Of a DNA stretch of 64,000 nucleotides, positions 34,512 to 42,954 are shown in pieces (the first letter of the stretch is position 1; each line of letters begins with the position of its first letter). Made by a program: the position numbers and the translations under genes. The notes under the pieces are model-generated. The model was not told the origin of the DNA. It ran no database searches and was given only the letters and a program-made list of their open reading frames with translations. Source of the DNA: Shimwellia blattae DSM 4481 = NBRC 105725 (GTDB lineage Bacteria > Pseudomonadota > Gammaproteobacteria > Enterobacterales > Enterobacteriaceae); contig NC_017910.1 of the NCBI RefSeq assembly GCF_000262305.1, positions 2,356,001 to 2,420,000 of the forward strand. The letters are read 5' to 3'.

Positions 34512-36101
34512 TTAACCTCTGCTCAGTGTCGACGTCATGGCTGGCTGCGTGCCGAGCTTCGGGGCAGCCGCCTTATTACGGTTGAGATAACCAATATTGT
34601 TATTTCCCCACAGATTCTCGTAAGGCATACCGGCAAGCATTTCTACCGTTGCCCGGGCTTGCGGGGTAACAGATTCAGGAGTAGTACGGCCCGCAACGCG
34701 CATTTTGGCGGTCTCTTCACGCAGCACGCTGTGGGTTTGCAGGTTCAGTTTAAAGCGCAGGGAGATAAGGAACCCGATAGCCAGCACCGATACGGTGCCC
34801 ACACTCAGGATCATCAGAATCGTGTGGCTGACCGCCGGGGGCTGCTCGCTCTGGCCGCTGACAAAGCCGGAAAGCTGCATCACGATACCCACCAGCATGA
34901 CCGCCCCCGCCTGTGAGGCTTTGCGGGTCAGGGTCATGATCCCGGCAAAGATCCCTTCCCGGCGCTGCCCGGTTATCACCTCATCCACATCGGCAATATA
35001 GGTGTAGGTGTTCCAGGGAACATAGTTGATCCCGCCACGGCCCAGCCCCGCCAGCGCAGAGACCAGCATCAGCAGGGACATCACATCGCTCATGCCCGCA
35101 TACCAGAGCAGCGCATAGGAGACCGAGCTCAGGCCAAACAGCACCACCACCATCCGGTATGACGGCGCGGGCCCAAAGCGAATACACAGCGGGATCATGG
35201 CAATCACCGAGACAAACTGCAAAATCGCCATGGTGCCCAGCAGGCTGGAGGCGACCGTAGCGCTCTGCATCAGCACGAAAACCACATAGTAGGTAAACAC
35301 CGCATTAAAGACGTCCTGGGCGATATACCCCCCGAGATACATTCCCAGGTGCTGGCGGAAGATTTTGATCCGCAGGGTGGAGGTGAGCTCCACATTCAGG
35401 CGCTTAAGGCTCTGGGCAAGGGTGAGCCCTTTGCGCTCTTCCTCCGCACGCAGCTGCGCCTCTGTCCATGCTTCCCGCGGCCGCTCCCAGGTGAAAATCC
35501 AGACCAGGGTGAGCACAATGGCGCACAGGGCCGAAAAAACCAGGCTTGCGTAGAGGAAAGAGTCCGGATTGTCTTTGCCAAAATAGCTCAGCAGGATCCC
35601 CGGCAGGAACGCGGCGAGGATCGCCGAAAGCTGGGCCAGGGCAATACGGGCGCCGGAGAACTTGGTCTTCTGTTTGAAGTCATCGGTCATTTCCGGCACC
35701 AGCGTCTCATAGGGCACCAGAATCATGGTGTAGACCACATCAAACACCAGATAGGTCAGCAGGTAGTACCAGTAGTGCATCTCCCCGACCCACATCAGGC
35801 TGTAGCTGAATACGCAGGGGATCCCCAGCAGAATAAAAAACTTACGCCGGCCAAACTTACGCCCCAGCCAGGTAGAGCCGAAGTTATCCGTCAGAAAGCC
35901 CATCAGCGGGCTGACGACCGCATCCAGCACCCGCGCCATGGCGAAGATAAAGGTCGCCTCAATGGGGGTAAGCCCGCAGAAGGTGGTGTAAAAGTAGAGT
36001 AGCCATGCGGCGGTCAGCGCCGTAGTACCGGCACCGAGGAAATCCCCGGAACCATAGGCAAGGTAGTTGATTAAACCTGGTTTGCGCATTTTCGTTGTCA
36101 T
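34512..36101 (-). CDS. GPH-family (MelB/YicJ type) oligosaccharide:cation symporter, RhiT-like
   Basis: A 529-residue, 12-helix MFS/GPH transporter. The N-terminal motif RVLDAVVSPLMGFLTDNF corresponds to the cation-binding helix of this family; QRREGIFAGIMTLTRKASQAG is the conserved cytoplasmic loop after helix 10. About 80 extra C-terminal residues form a cytosolic tail. The adjacent GH105 hydrolase suggests import of unsaturated rhamnogalacturonides, as proposed for Dickeya RhiT. Upstream is a 380-bp gap with a striking 15-bp inverted repeat. The ribosome site is weak. Confidence 0.82.
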   Translation of the reverse strand: MTTKMRKPGLINYLAYGSGDFLGAGTTALTAAWLLYFYTTFCGLTPIEATFIFAMARVLDAVVSPLMGFLTDNFGSTWLGRKFGRRKFFILLGIPCVFSYSLMWVGEMHYWYYLLTYLVFDVVYTMILVPYETLVPEMTDDFKQKTKFSGARIALAQLSAILAAFLPGILLSYFGKDNPDSFLYASLVFSALCAIVLTLVWIFTWERPREAWTEAQLRAEEERKGLTLAQSLKRLNVELTSTLRIKIFRQHLGMYLGGYIAQDVFNAVFTYYVVFVLMQSATVASSLLGTMAILQFVSVIAMIPLCIRFGPAPSYRMVVVLFGLSSVSYALLWYAGMSDVMSLLMLVSALAGLGRGGINYVPWNTYTYIADVDEVITGQRREGIFAGIMTLTRKASQAGAVMLVGIVMQLSGFVSGQSEQPPAVSHTILMILSVGTVSVLAIGFLISLRFKLNLQTHSVLREETAKMRVAGRTTPESVTPQARATVEMLAGMPYENLWGNNNIGYLNRNKAAAPKLGTQPAMTSTLSRG

Positions 36102-36195
36102 TATCCGAACCCCGTAGCGTTATGTGGGAGCGACACCCGTCGCGAACGACCCGTGTTGCCTCAGGGGTAAAGTAAAATCACCGGGGCTGAGAAAC

Positions 36196-36242
36196 CTTTG
36201 TATTTCTGCCGCTGACCGCCAGAGCCTGGCAGAAATACAAAG
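36196..36242. repeat. 15-bp perfect inverted repeat upstream of the sugar transporter operon
   Basis: CTTTGTATTTCTGCC (36196-36210) and GGCAGAAATACAAAG (36228-36242), 17-bp spacer, about 95-140 bp before the transporter start. It lacks a T tract on either strand, so an operator is more likely than a terminator. The 15-bp arm/17-bp spacer geometry resembles AraC/RhaR-type sites. Nothing else was recognised in the 36102-36481 gap. Confidence 0.7.
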
Positions 36243-36481
36243 AGCACCAGAACTCAGGTCACCAATCTATAAAACGACGGTTTATAATTATCAAAAGCGA
36301 TATTCATATTTGCGACATTCCCTGTAAAAACCCCTGCCTCCACACCCGTTTACGCTACCGGTGATTAACAAGCTGGTGATGGTTAGCGGGCGTTGCGCAA
36401 CACCTGCCCGGTTCACTTTCCGTTGCGGGCCGGTGAGCGCCTCCCGTATCATGCCCGCAGAACAGAAAAACGAGGGTGTAT

Positions 36482-36934
36482 ATGGTCTGGTTAATGCTGG
36501 CGACGCTGGTGGTGGTATTCGTGATTGGCTTTCGGGTGCTGACCTCTGGCCCGCGCCGGGCCGTGCGCCGGATCAGCGAAAGGCTGGCGATTGAACCGGT
36601 GGTGGTGGAGTCAATGACAGACCAGATGGGCCGCAGCGCAGGCGGGGAGTTCCTCCGTTACCTTGCCCGCCCGAATGATGTGCACCTGCAAAATGCGGTG
36701 CAGGTTTTACTGATCTGGCAGGCGGCAATCATTGATGACAGCGAACACAACCTGCAGCACTGGCTGCGGTTGTTGCGCAAAGCGCGCATGGCCACCCCGC
36801 TCAGTGACGGGCACATTCGCCTGGCGATGGGTTTTTTACGTGAACTGGAGCCGGACCTTCCGACCCTGAAAGCCTTCCAGGCGCGCTACAACCAGTGTTT
36901 TACGCCGCAGGACGGTGTTCTCTGGCTCCATTAG
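36482..36934 (+). CDS. yicN: DUF1198 family membrane-anchored protein (YicN-like)
   Basis: A 150-residue protein with one N-terminal hydrophobic helix (about 1-19, MVWLMLATLVVVFVIGFRVL) and a helical cytosolic remainder. The text GFRVLTSGPRRAVRR, ESMTDQMGRSAGGEFLRYL, LQNAVQVLLIWQ and the final GVLWLH recall E. coli YicN, of equal length and unknown function. The start is preceded by GAGGG; a GTG two codons upstream is possible. In E. coli yicN lies elsewhere, so this gene is out of its usual context. Confidence 0.75.
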   Translation: MVWLMLATLVVVFVIGFRVLTSGPRRAVRRISERLAIEPVVVESMTDQMGRSAGGEFLRYLARPNDVHLQNAVQVLLIWQAAIIDDSEHNLQHWLRLLRKARMATPLSDGHIRLAMGFLRELEPDLPTLKAFQARYNQCFTPQDGVLWLH

Positions 36935-37174
36935 CCGCCGGTTGCTCATTCGCCAGGCGTAAATAAAATGTTATTCCGGAAATTAATCTTTTCACCAGAA
37001 TAACATTTCGCCATTTATTTAAACAAACCAAATAAAATATAAAAAAAGGTTGTATCTGATAGCGCTTTAATCCAATTTATATAACTACTCGATTTGCGTC
37101 AGACAATAATAACTTCTCCAGAGATGGCGTACCGGTATCTATTTCAGTTCAGGGCAAAATAGGGCTTTGGTAAC

Positions 37175-38452
37175 GTGTCAAATTCAAACAAACTTACGCT
37201 ATATATCATACTGTTCATGGTCGCGGGCATTGTCACTGGCGCGCTTATCCACCAGATGGCAGCACCAGACACCATAAAAGGCTGGTCTGATAACATTACC
37301 CTGCTTACCGATATTTTCCTGCGGCTGATCAAAATGGTGATCGCCCCGCTGGTGTTCTGCACCCTGACCGTGGGGATCATGCGCCTGGGCGAAACCTCCA
37401 CCATCGGGCGGATCGGCGGCAAAGCCATGGTGTGGTTTATCTCCTCCTCGGTGATATCTATCCTGGTTGGTCTGCTGGTGGTCTCACTGGAAGGACCGGG
37501 CCGGGGCCTTAACCTGACCATCCCCGCAGGCGATGTGGAGACTGGCCTGGCCGTCAGCGGCATGAGCCTCAAAGCCTTTATCACCCACACCATTCCGACC
37601 AGTATCGCCGGCGCCATGGCGAATAACGAAATCCTGCAAATTGTGGTGTTCGCCATGTTTTTCGGGATTGCCGGTGCCTCCCTGGGGGAGAAATTTAACG
37701 CCCCGCTGGTCGCCGCACTGGATGTGGTGTCCCACATTATGCTCAAGGTCACCGGTTACGTGATGTACGTGGCCCCGCTGGCTATCTTTGCCGCCATCTC
37801 GTCGGTGATTGCCACCGAGGGGCTGGGGATCCTCGCCAACTATGCGTCGTTTATCGGCGGTTATTATGTGGCGATTCTGCTGTGCTGCCTGGTGATGCTG
37901 GCCGCCGGGTATGTGGTGCTCAAAAAAGAGGTTTACCGCCTGGTCGCCATGCTTAAAGATCCGGTGATTGTCGCCTTCACCACCAGCAGCTCCGAAGCGG
38001 CCTACCCTAAAACGCTCGATCAGCTGGAGCGCTTTGGCTGCTCGCGAAATATTGCCGCCTTTGTGCTGCCCATTGGTTACTCCTTTAACCTGGTCGGCTC
38101 CATGGTGTACTGCTCTTTCGCCTCCATGTTTATTGCCCAGGCTTACAATATTCACCTGAACGGTGGTGAAATTGCGGTGCTGATGATAACCCTGATGCTG
38201 GCCTCAAAAGGCATTGCCGGTGTGCCCCGCTCGGCCCTGGTTGTACTGGCCGCCACCGTGCCCAGCTTCAATATTCCGGTGGCCGGTATCCTGCTGCTGA
38301 TGGGCATTGACCACTTCCTTGATATGGGCCGCTCGGCGATTAACGTGCTGGGTAACGGTATTGCGACTGCTATGCTGTCCAGAAATGAAAATGCGCTGAA
38401 CAGCGTCACGGAAAGTGAAAACGACGAGGTTGCAGAGAATATCGGCGCCTGA
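37175..38452 (+). CDS. Dicarboxylate/amino acid:cation symporter (DAACS family)
   Basis: A 425-residue inner-membrane symporter of the GltP/DctA family. It has an N-terminal helix cluster, the RLIKMVIAPLVFCTLTVGIM signature (helix 3), a serine-rich re-entrant hairpin TTSSSEAAYPKTL (around residue 270) and IGYSFNLVGS (helix 7). Likely substrates are glutamate, aspartate or C4-dicarboxylates. The start is a GTG with a poor ribosome site. The upstream 240 bp is unusually AT-rich. Followed by a clear terminator. Confidence 0.87.
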   Translation: MSNSNKLTLYIILFMVAGIVTGALIHQMAAPDTIKGWSDNITLLTDIFLRLIKMVIAPLVFCTLTVGIMRLGETSTIGRIGGKAMVWFISSSVISILVGLLVVSLEGPGRGLNLTIPAGDVETGLAVSGMSLKAFITHTIPTSIAGAMANNEILQIVVFAMFFGIAGASLGEKFNAPLVAALDVVSHIMLKVTGYVMYVAPLAIFAAISSVIATEGLGILANYASFIGGYYVAILLCCLVMLAAGYVVLKKEVYRLVAMLKDPVIVAFTTSSSEAAYPKTLDQLERFGCSRNIAAFVLPIGYSFNLVGSMVYCSFASMFIAQAYNIHLNGGEIAVLMITLMLASKGIAGVPRSALVVLAATVPSFNIPVAGILLLMGIDHFLDMGRSAINVLGNGIATAMLSRNENALNSVTESENDEVAENIGA

Positions 38453-38481
38453 TAACCTCGCCGGACAGGCAGCACTGACAG

Positions 38482-38513
38482 GCCGGGCCGGGTAACTCCT
38501 GCCCGGCTTTTTT
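38482..38513 (+). terminator. Terminator of the DAACS symporter gene
   Basis: GCCGGGC/GCCCGGC stem with a 12-nt loop, followed by six T. Confidence 0.88.
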
Positions 38514-38558
38514 ATGTTTATGGCGCGGTGACAACACGTTTATGTACGGATACAGACA

Positions 38559-39467
38559 GTGAGCAAGCAACCGGAGACCCTGACCACCCCCGCACCGCGT
38601 GCAACACTTGCCGGTTTACTGGCGATCACGCTGTGGAGTACCTCCGTCGGGCTGATGCGCAGCATCAGCGAGCAGTTCGGGCCAACAGGCGGAGCGGCGC
38701 TGATCTACACCCTGAGCGCACTTCTGCTGTGCCTGACCAGCGGCATTCCCCGCCCGGGGCGCCTGCCGCGCCGTTACCTTATCTGGGGGGGCATATTATT
38801 TACCGGTTACGAGATCTGCCTGGCGCTGGCTATCGGCATGGCCCACAGCCGCAGCCAGTCCCTGGAGCTGGGGATGATCAACTATTTGTGGCCCGGGCTG
38901 ACCATTCTGCTGGCGCTGTTTATTAACCAGCAGCGCAGCAGCCTGTGGCTGTGGCCTGGCCTTGGGCTGGCTGTATCCGGCGTGTTCCAGGTGCTGCGTG
39001 GCGACAATCCCTGGTCACCCGGGGCCCTGTGGCACAATATGCAGGACAACCCGGTAGCCTACGGGCTGGCCTTCGCTGCCGCCATTACCTGGGCCCTTTA
39101 CTGCAACATTACCCGCCGCTGGAGCCAGGGGACCAATGGTGTCAGCCTGTTCTTCTGCGCCACCGCCCTGGTGCTGTGGGCCAAATTCTGGTTCACGGAT
39201 CAGCCCCCGCTGCACTTCGCCCTTTCCCCTGCGTTACAGCTGCTGTTTATGGGGGCCTCTACCGCACTGGCCTATTCCGCCTGGAACCACGGGATCCAGC
39301 GCGGCAATATGGCGGTACTGGCGGCCGCCTCCTACTTCACCCCGGTGCTTTCCGCCCTGCTGGCGACCCTGTGGCTGGGGCTTTCCCCCGGCTGGTCTTT
39401 CTGGCAGGGGGTGGTCATGGTGGTGGGGGGTTCACTGCTGTGCAGCTATGCCACCCGGGGGCACTGA
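38559..39467 (+). CDS. yddG: Aromatic amino acid exporter YddG (DMT family)
   Basis: A 302-residue DMT-superfamily exporter with ten hydrophobic helices and two EamA repeats. It matches YddG in LLAITLWSTSVGLMRSISE, SYEICLALA-like GYEICLALAIG, MINYLWPGLTILLAL, GNMAVLAAASYFTPVLSALLA and a final GGSLLCSYATR. YddG of E. coli exports Phe, Tyr and Trp. The start is GTG at 38559 with a weak site; stops precede other candidates. In E. coli yddG is at a distant locus. Confidence 0.88.
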   Translation: MSKQPETLTTPAPRATLAGLLAITLWSTSVGLMRSISEQFGPTGGAALIYTLSALLLCLTSGIPRPGRLPRRYLIWGGILFTGYEICLALAIGMAHSRSQSLELGMINYLWPGLTILLALFINQQRSSLWLWPGLGLAVSGVFQVLRGDNPWSPGALWHNMQDNPVAYGLAFAAAITWALYCNITRRWSQGTNGVSLFFCATALVLWAKFWFTDQPPLHFALSPALQLLFMGASTALAYSAWNHGIQRGNMAVLAAASYFTPVLSALLATLWLGLSPGWSFWQGVVMVVGGSLLCSYATRGH

Positions 39468-39718
39468 GCCGGACCTCGCCCATAAGTGACAACGTCACTA
39501 CTGCGACAGACCCGCCACAGCGGGAAAATCGCCATTATTAACAACATATCCCGTCACAGTTCATCCTCAGCCACCCGTTAAGTGTCGCAATTCATGCTAG
39601 TCTTAACCCTGTACTGCGAATAACACAGTTGAAATAGTTTATTCACCTTATGTTAACCAGGCTATGGATGTAGCCTGCACCCGTTACAGTGAGTGTGACA
39701 ATTCAGGGAGTGATAGCG

Positions 39719-40516
39719 ATGCGCGCATTTGAGTTTTCCCAGGGGAGCCTGCCCCTGCTGATCATCGTTCCGCATATCGGAACCCAGTTAACCCCCGATG
39801 TGTCCGCCGGGCTGGTTCCCGCTGCGCGGGCATTACCGGATACCGACTGGCACCAGGAAAAGCTGTGGCAATTTGCCCGGGCGGCCGGTGCCAGTATCCT
39901 GATGGCTAACTACTCGCGAATGGTTATCGACCTGGATAGTCCCCCGCCAGACGGGCGGGCAGACAGCCAGGCTATCAGTGCCCTGTGGCCCCAGACCATG
40001 CAGGACGGTACGCCCAATTTTATTCCCGGCAAAGCACCGGGCGGCAAAGATCGTGAGCAGGTCTTCGAACAAATCTGGAAGCCCTGGCACCAGCAGATAA
40101 ACAAAGAATTACAGCGGCTGAAAGCCCAGTATGGCTATGCACAGCTGCTGGATATCCAGTCGGCCCCGTCCGCCCTTATCACCAGCCGCGCCGATATTAC
40201 GCTGCTGACCCGCCAGGGGGAAAGCTGCCCGCCCCCGGTGCTGGCAGCAATCACTGACGTGCTGGATAAACAAAAACATTTCCGCTACACGGTAGATGGC
40301 CCACAACAGGGCGGCTACAGCCTGCAAACAGCCCGCCCTGGCGACGGGATCTGCGCACTGCAGCTGATTATTGCCCGGCATCTGTATATGGATGAAAAGC
40401 CCCCCTACCGCTGGCTCCCGGCGAAGGCGCAACAGTTACAGCCCGTGCTGACCCAGCTGATTGCCGCTTACCTCAATGGCGTCAGAGAGTGGGCAACCAC
40501 CCCGGCCCCCCATTAA
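39719..40516 (+). CDS. N-formylglutamate amidohydrolase family protein
   Basis: A 265-residue zinc-amidohydrolase-like protein of the FGase/HutG family. Conserved elements: LIIVPHIGTQLTPD (metal-binding His), DTDWHQEKLW, YSRMVIDLDSPPPDG (matching the family YSR-VVDLNR motif) and DIQSAPS. The start at 39719 has GGGAG upstream; a GTG ten codons earlier has no ribosome site. There are no other histidine-utilisation genes nearby, so the substrate is open: formylglutamate, or another N-acyl amino acid. The upstream 250 bp shows only AT-rich promoter-like sequence. Confidence 0.84.
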   Translation: MRAFEFSQGSLPLLIIVPHIGTQLTPDVSAGLVPAARALPDTDWHQEKLWQFARAAGASILMANYSRMVIDLDSPPPDGRADSQAISALWPQTMQDGTPNFIPGKAPGGKDREQVFEQIWKPWHQQINKELQRLKAQYGYAQLLDIQSAPSALITSRADITLLTRQGESCPPPVLAAITDVLDKQKHFRYTVDGPQQGGYSLQTARPGDGICALQLIIARHLYMDEKPPYRWLPAKAQQLQPVLTQLIAAYLNGVREWATTPAPH

Positions 40517-40528
40517 TCTTTGCCCGCG

Positions 40529-40582
40529 GTAAAAAAAAACCGCCGGCCCTGCCCGCCACTGAGGTGACGGGCAAGACCGGCG
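40529..40582 (-). terminator. Terminator of spy
   Basis: On the minus strand ACCGCCGG...CCGGCGGT with an inner GCCCG/CGGGC stem, then a run of eight T. It also lies just after the convergent upstream gene. Confidence 0.88.
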
Positions 40583-40606
40583 GTCTTAGCACAGAGTGAA
40601 GCGTGA

Positions 40607-41098
40607 TTATTCAGCAGGCACTACCGGGGCACCCTGGCCACGGCCCGGGCGTTCAGTCAGGCGCTTTTCAAAGTTCGCGTTAAACTGTTTTTTCTGCTCC
40701 GGGGTCAGAATATTGTAGATTTTATTCTGGGTTTCCATGTGTGCCAGCATCCGGGTTTTGCTTTGTTCCGCCATTTTATCCGCCTGAGCCTGGGCTTTGG
40801 CGCTGTCGAAGCTGTCGCTGGCGATAATGTTGTGCATAGCGCGGCGCTCTTCTAAGGAAGGCGGCTGCATTTTAGCGCGCTGGGTTTTCATAATGTCGCG
40901 GATCTGGGTTTTCTGCGCATCGGTCAGGTTCAGGTCCTGGAACATCATGTTGTGCATGCCACCACGATGATGACCTTTCATATGATGACCGGCAGCGGTG
41001 TTAGCTGCGGGTGCCGTAGCGGTGTCCGCAGCGTGAGCCATGTTCGCCGCACCCAGGGCCAGAGTAGATGCTACAAAAATTGCAGTTAACTTACGCAT
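40607..41098 (-). CDS. spy: Periplasmic ATP-independent chaperone Spy
   Basis: Envelope-stress chaperone that prevents aggregation of periplasmic proteins; 163 residues (E. coli 161). The signal peptide MRKLTAIFVASTLALGAANM ends with an AHA-AD cleavage site. Mature Spy is all-helical with two LTxxQ motifs (LTDAQKTQ and LTPEQKKQ). Basic His/Met/Lys-rich stretch near residue 40. A BaeR box lies upstream. In E. coli the ast operon separates spy from xthA; it is absent here. Confidence 0.96.
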   Translation of the reverse strand: MRKLTAIFVASTLALGAANMAHAADTATAPAANTAAGHHMKGHHRGGMHNMMFQDLNLTDAQKTQIRDIMKTQRAKMQPPSLEERRAMHNIIASDSFDSAKAQAQADKMAEQSKTRMLAHMETQNKIYNILTPEQKKQFNANFEKRLTERPGRGQGAPVVPAE

Positions 41099-41243
41099 TA
41101 TCAGTATCCTTATATTCAGTTATTCAGCGACACAGTGGGTATTTAAAAATACTGTGCCGTGTTGACGGAATTAATATTACGGCGGTTCAGGTCAATTAAT
41201 CAATGTATCCGTAAAACTATGAAAGTCTTAAAAACACTTTTTA

Positions 41244-41261
41244 GTCAATTATGGAGAAATA
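41244..41261 (-). promoter_or_regulatory. BaeR box upstream of spy
   Basis: On the minus strand TATTTCTCCATAATTGAC, 16 of 18 identical to the BaeR box TTTTTCTCCATAATTGGC, about 146 bp before spy. Nearby GTAAAACTATGAAAG (41211-41225) is a poor CpxR-like match. A minus-strand TTGATT-N18-TAATAT promoter lies between box and gene. The rest of the 454-bp spy-xthA gap is AT-rich with nothing else recognised. Confidence 0.7.
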
Positions 41262-41552
41262 AAGAATAAATAATGGAGATGTGTGTTTGAATTATTCTAT
41301 CACACTGATTGAAAAGGAATTGTGGAGAAGTATACCTGCTAAATAGATATTTCTGAAGCCGTATCCAGGAATATTCTGTTTATTTCCCGGAATACCCATG
41401 AATATAAAAGGACTTTTTTTATAATCTCCTCTGTGGGCGGTATAAAAACGGCGCACACGCGGCCCCCGCCCGTTTCGCCACAGAGTAAGCAGGCATGGCC
41501 CGGCGTTTTCTGCTAACATCCAGCCACCTTCACCTGCAAAATGGCGGCGAAT

Positions 41553-42359
41553 ATGAAATTTGTCTCTTTTAATATCAACGGACTGCGCGCACGGCCCCAC
41601 CAGTTAGCGGCCATTGTTGAACAGCACCAGCCAGATGTCATCGGCCTTCAGGAAACCAAAGTTCACGACGATATGTTTCCGCTGGAAGAGGTGGCAGCCC
41701 TGGGCTACAACGTCTTTTACCACGGCCAGAAAGGCCACTACGGTGTGGCATTAATGACCAAAGCGGAGCCGGTATCGGTACAGCGCGGCTTCCCGGATGA
41801 CGCAGAAGACGCCCAGCGGCGGCTGATCATGGCAGAGATCCCCTCTTCTGTCGGGAATATTACCGTGATCAACGGCTATTTCCCCCAGGGGGAAAACCGC
41901 GACCATGCGCTGAAATTCCCGGCCAAACAGGCCTTTTACCAGAGCCTGCAAAACTACCTGACCACCACGCTGACCCGGGAATCACCGGTGCTTATCATGG
42001 GGGATATGAACATCAGCCCCGGCGATCTGGATATCGGTATTGGCGAAGAGAACCGCAAGCGCTGGCTGCGCACCGGGAAATGCTCCTTCCTGCCGGAAGA
42101 GCGCGAGTGGATGGACAGGCTGCTGAACTGGGGGCTGGTCGATACCTTCCGCCAGGCCCACCCGCAAACCAGCGATATCTACTCCTGGTTTGATTACCGC
42201 TCCCGGGGGTTTGATGATAACCGCGGCCTGCGCATTGACCTGCTGCTGGCCAGCCAGCCCTTAGCCAGCCGCTGTATCGCAACCGGCATCGATTATGAGA
42301 TCCGCGGTATGGAAAAACCCTCCGATCACGCCCCCGCCTGGGCGGTATTTGATATCTGA
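41553..42359 (+). CDS. xthA: Exonuclease III
   Basis: Major AP endonuclease and 3'-5' exonuclease of base excision repair; 268 residues, the E. coli length. Metal/catalytic residues of the EEP family are visible: FNINGL (Asn7), LQETK (Glu34), NGYFPQGE, GDMNISP (Asp151/Asn153 region) and the C-terminal SDHAP. The ATG at 41553 gives MKFVSFNINGLRARP; an ATG four codons earlier is rejected by homology. nudG follows 14 bp downstream in the same direction. Confidence 0.97.
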   Translation: MKFVSFNINGLRARPHQLAAIVEQHQPDVIGLQETKVHDDMFPLEEVAALGYNVFYHGQKGHYGVALMTKAEPVSVQRGFPDDAEDAQRRLIMAEIPSSVGNITVINGYFPQGENRDHALKFPAKQAFYQSLQNYLTTTLTRESPVLIMGDMNISPGDLDIGIGEENRKRWLRTGKCSFLPEEREWMDRLLNWGLVDTFRQAHPQTSDIYSWFDYRSRGFDDNRGLRIDLLLASQPLASRCIATGIDYEIRGMEKPSDHAPAWAVFDI

Positions 42360-42373
42360 GAGCGCTGCCGGAC

Positions 42374-42778
42374 ATGCTGAAAACCATTGACGTTGTCGCC
42401 GCGATTATTGTGCACAACGGAAAACTGCTGCTGGCCCGGCGCGCGGCTTCCTGCGATCAGGCCGGGTTATGGGAATTTCCCGGCGGCAAGGTGGAGCCGG
42501 GCGAAACCCAGGCCCGGGCCCTGTGCCGCGAGCTGGAAGAGGAGCTTGGGATCCACGCCACGCCCGGCGAGTGGATAGCCAGCCACAGCCGGGAGGTTTC
42601 CGGGCGGATGATTAACCTCCACGCCTGGTCAGTGGCCCGCTTCAGCGGTACACCACAGTGCACCACAAGCCACAGTGAGCTTGCCTGGTGCACCCCGGCC
42701 CGGGCGCAAGACTATGACCTTGCCCCGGCAGATATTCCCCTGCTGGAGGCCTTCCTCCGCCGCAGTCTGCCCGGGTAA
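42374..42778 (+). CDS. nudG: CTP pyrophosphohydrolase NudG (MutT-like)
   Basis: Nudix hydrolase acting on oxidised and methylated (deoxy)cytidine nucleotides, sanitising the pool; 134 residues (E. coli 135). Nudix box GGKVEPGETQARALCRELEE. ASHSREVSGRMINLHAW and LAPADIPLLEAF match NudG rather than MutT. It is close behind xthA, a pairing of DNA repair and pool cleaning not seen in E. coli, where several genes separate them. Confidence 0.92.
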   Translation: MLKTIDVVAAIIVHNGKLLLARRAASCDQAGLWEFPGGKVEPGETQARALCRELEEELGIHATPGEWIASHSREVSGRMINLHAWSVARFSGTPQCTTSHSELAWCTPARAQDYDLAPADIPLLEAFLRRSLPG

Positions 42779-42793
42779 TCCCCCGCCCGGTTA

Positions 42794-42841
42794 TCATCAT
42801 TTTTTATGATGACGGGGCGCTGATAATTATTTTAGCGCCCC
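42794..42841. repeat. Two consecutive hairpins upstream of gdhA
   Basis: TCATCAT-TTTTT-ATGATGA (42794-42812), then GGGGCGCT-12 nt-AGCGCCCC (42814-42841). They lie 16 bp after nudG and about 115 bp before gdhA. Probably the nudG 3' end, though no classic GC-stem plus T tract is present. Confidence 0.55.
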
Positions 42842-42954
42842 GGTATATTTCCCCTTGATTCACTTATGGTTACGGATGTTATAGTGCGGTTGCAAACCAC
42901 ATTTTACATAACCTCATAATTACAACCGTATTACCATAAGAGGCGCTTAACGCT

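Noticed and set aside
36124..36327. Plus-strand frame upstream of the sugar transporter
   Set aside because: Composed of the 15-bp inverted repeat and flanks; no ribosome site and no family match. The DNA is better read as a control region.
41292..41600. Minus-strand frame between spy and xthA
   Set aside because: Overlaps the xthA start and AT-rich control DNA; no family text.
42855..42885. gdhA promoter TTGATT...TATAGT
   Set aside because: Spacer is 19 bp, too long to list as a feature with confidence.
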